Shown here in pieces: positions 63,137-64,000 of a DNA stretch of 64,000 nt (position 1 is the stretch's first letter; every line of letters begins with the position of its first letter). The position numbers and the translations under genes are program-made. The stretch is from Lingula anatina. Its lineage: Eukaryota; Brachiopoda; Lingulata; Lingulida; Lingulidae. Below the pieces are notes generated by a model. That model did no database searches, had not been told where the DNA came from, and saw only the letters and a list, made by a program, of their open reading frames with translations. The stretch is taken from contig NW_019775802.1 in assembly GCF_001039355.2 (NCBI RefSeq), positions 441,816-505,815 on the forward strand, read 5' to 3'.

Positions 63137-63725
63137 TTTAAGGAAAATTCTATTTAATCATCTTATCTAAATAAACCTCTTTCGTAGCGGTAGTGAGAAA
63201 GAATAGATATATTAATGTGTATCATCTTGGAATAAATATATCTGTGATGTAACCTGGCGGAGACAGGGATTAACGTACTTGACCTTTTCACGATACATGG
63301 ACTGCTAATCTTGGTTGCTTCTATATTTTAGGGAATACATCCTTCCAAATTTTCATGGGATTCTTTAAAAAAAATAATGATTTTTCAATGTTCCATTGAG
63401 GGTAAAATTTCATTTGTCTTTACATTGTACATGCATGTGATGAGGCCTGCATGGTTCATATCACCTTAGAATGAACTTTATCTTTTCTAATGAAATATTT
63501 TCCTTCTTTTAGGGCAGCAGCATGCATAATTCACTTTTTTTTGTAGTAAGCTTAGTACCTGTGGTACCGGTCACTTGTTGCTTATGTTTACTAACACCCT
63601 TTCTGCATGGGGTTTGTTTTATTTATGTTTTATCGTCTATTTGAGGGCTGAGAGCTTAGGGATTATAACCATAGAATGACAATATTCTTACCTTTATCAA
63701 TTTAGTTGTCAATTACAATTTTCAG

Positions 63726-64000
63726 CGCGGACGGAAATTATGAGGTGACTTTGTTGACGAAAGCCACTGTGTACCCAACTGGGAGAGTGGAATGGGAGCC
63801 ACCAGCTATATACAAGAGTGCTTGCCCGATAAATGTCGAATTTTTCCCATTTGATGAGCAGACCTGCACTATGAAGTTTGGGTCATGGACATACGATGGC
63901 CTGCAAGTGGACTTAAAACACATATGTGAGCTCGATGGTCATCGTGAAGAGTTTTCCACTGGGTACGGAATAGACCTCAAAGACTACTCTCGCAGCGTGG
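63726..64000 (+). CDS. Second nAChR gene, exon 5 (partial, cut by window end)
   Basis: Starts after TTTTCAG with C plus an in-frame ADGNYEV, completing the Asn codon exactly as in the cassettes. Visible content: the loop E region with [17 protein letters not shown], the Cys-loop ending FPFDEQTC, loop B GSWTYDG, and a longer loop F region ending [11 protein letters not shown]. The sequence stops before loop C and M1, so alpha or non-alpha status cannot be decided. Its loop E and F differ clearly from all five cassettes. Whether this is a lone exon or the first of another cassette series lies beyond the window. Confidence 0.95.

Larger units (their letters stand above)
61542..63725. other. Second gene, intron 4
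   Basis: 2,184-nt GT-AG intron. It holds a GT/GC tract (61948-61989) and an inverted-repeat element (62765-63136) with a C-run and AC tract inside. Confidence 0.85.

Noticed and set aside
1-64000. Bacterial-style features (operons, CRISPR arrays, Shine-Dalgarno sites).
   Set aside because: The window is clearly animal nuclear DNA with spliced genes; no regularly spaced repeats of CRISPR type were seen.

Overview
The window looks like nuclear DNA from an invertebrate animal, probably a lophotrochozoan (mollusc, annelid or brachiopod type). It is AT-rich, its genes are split by GT-AG introns, and it carries many microsatellites and short inverted-repeat elements. The recognisable genes are all nicotinic acetylcholine receptor (nAChR) subunits on the + strand. 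The phylum is an inference from gene style; nothing in the sequence fixes a species.

Bases 1-19,659 hold no gene I can support. Their main feature is a direct tandem duplication of about 5.6 kb (1745-7418 and 7421-13042). The copies are nearly identical and meet at a single ambiguous base (N, 7419), which suggests an assembly duplicate or a very recent event.

Bases 19,660-50,675 hold the notable locus. One set of four 5' exons (19660-19759, 19869-20011, 23201-23245, 27594-27703) encodes a signal peptide and the N-terminal third of an nAChR ligand-binding domain, up to loop A. Downstream lie five tandem two-exon cassettes starting at 29464, 32799, 38774, 42758 and 49384. Each has a ~0.95-1.0 kb exon (rest of the ligand-binding domain, Cys-loop, M1-M3 and M3-M4 loop) and a ~0.14-0.16 kb terminal exon (M4 and stop). 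All five are intact, start in the same splice phase and complete the same Asn codon. No second set of 5' exons was seen between them. The simplest reading is one transcription unit with a constant 5' part spliced to alternative 3' terminal cassettes, giving five non-alpha subunits of about 494-521 residues. This is a 3'-variable arrangement, the mirror image of the clustered protocadherins. A sixth, decayed cassette lies at 46525-47050.

Bases 55,336-64,000 hold the 5' part of a second nAChR gene on the same strand with the same exon plan (exons 1-4, then the start of the large exon at 63726, cut by the window end). Whether it too has several 3' cassettes cannot be seen.

Other content: a decayed Tc1/mariner transposase (35391-35825, minus strand), several MITE-like inverted-repeat elements (13948, 24151, 27003, 45965, 47278 and 62765 regions), microsatellites, and a second single N at 35879. 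All exon boundaries were read by eye from splice consensus, reading phase and family motifs; no RNA evidence was available.
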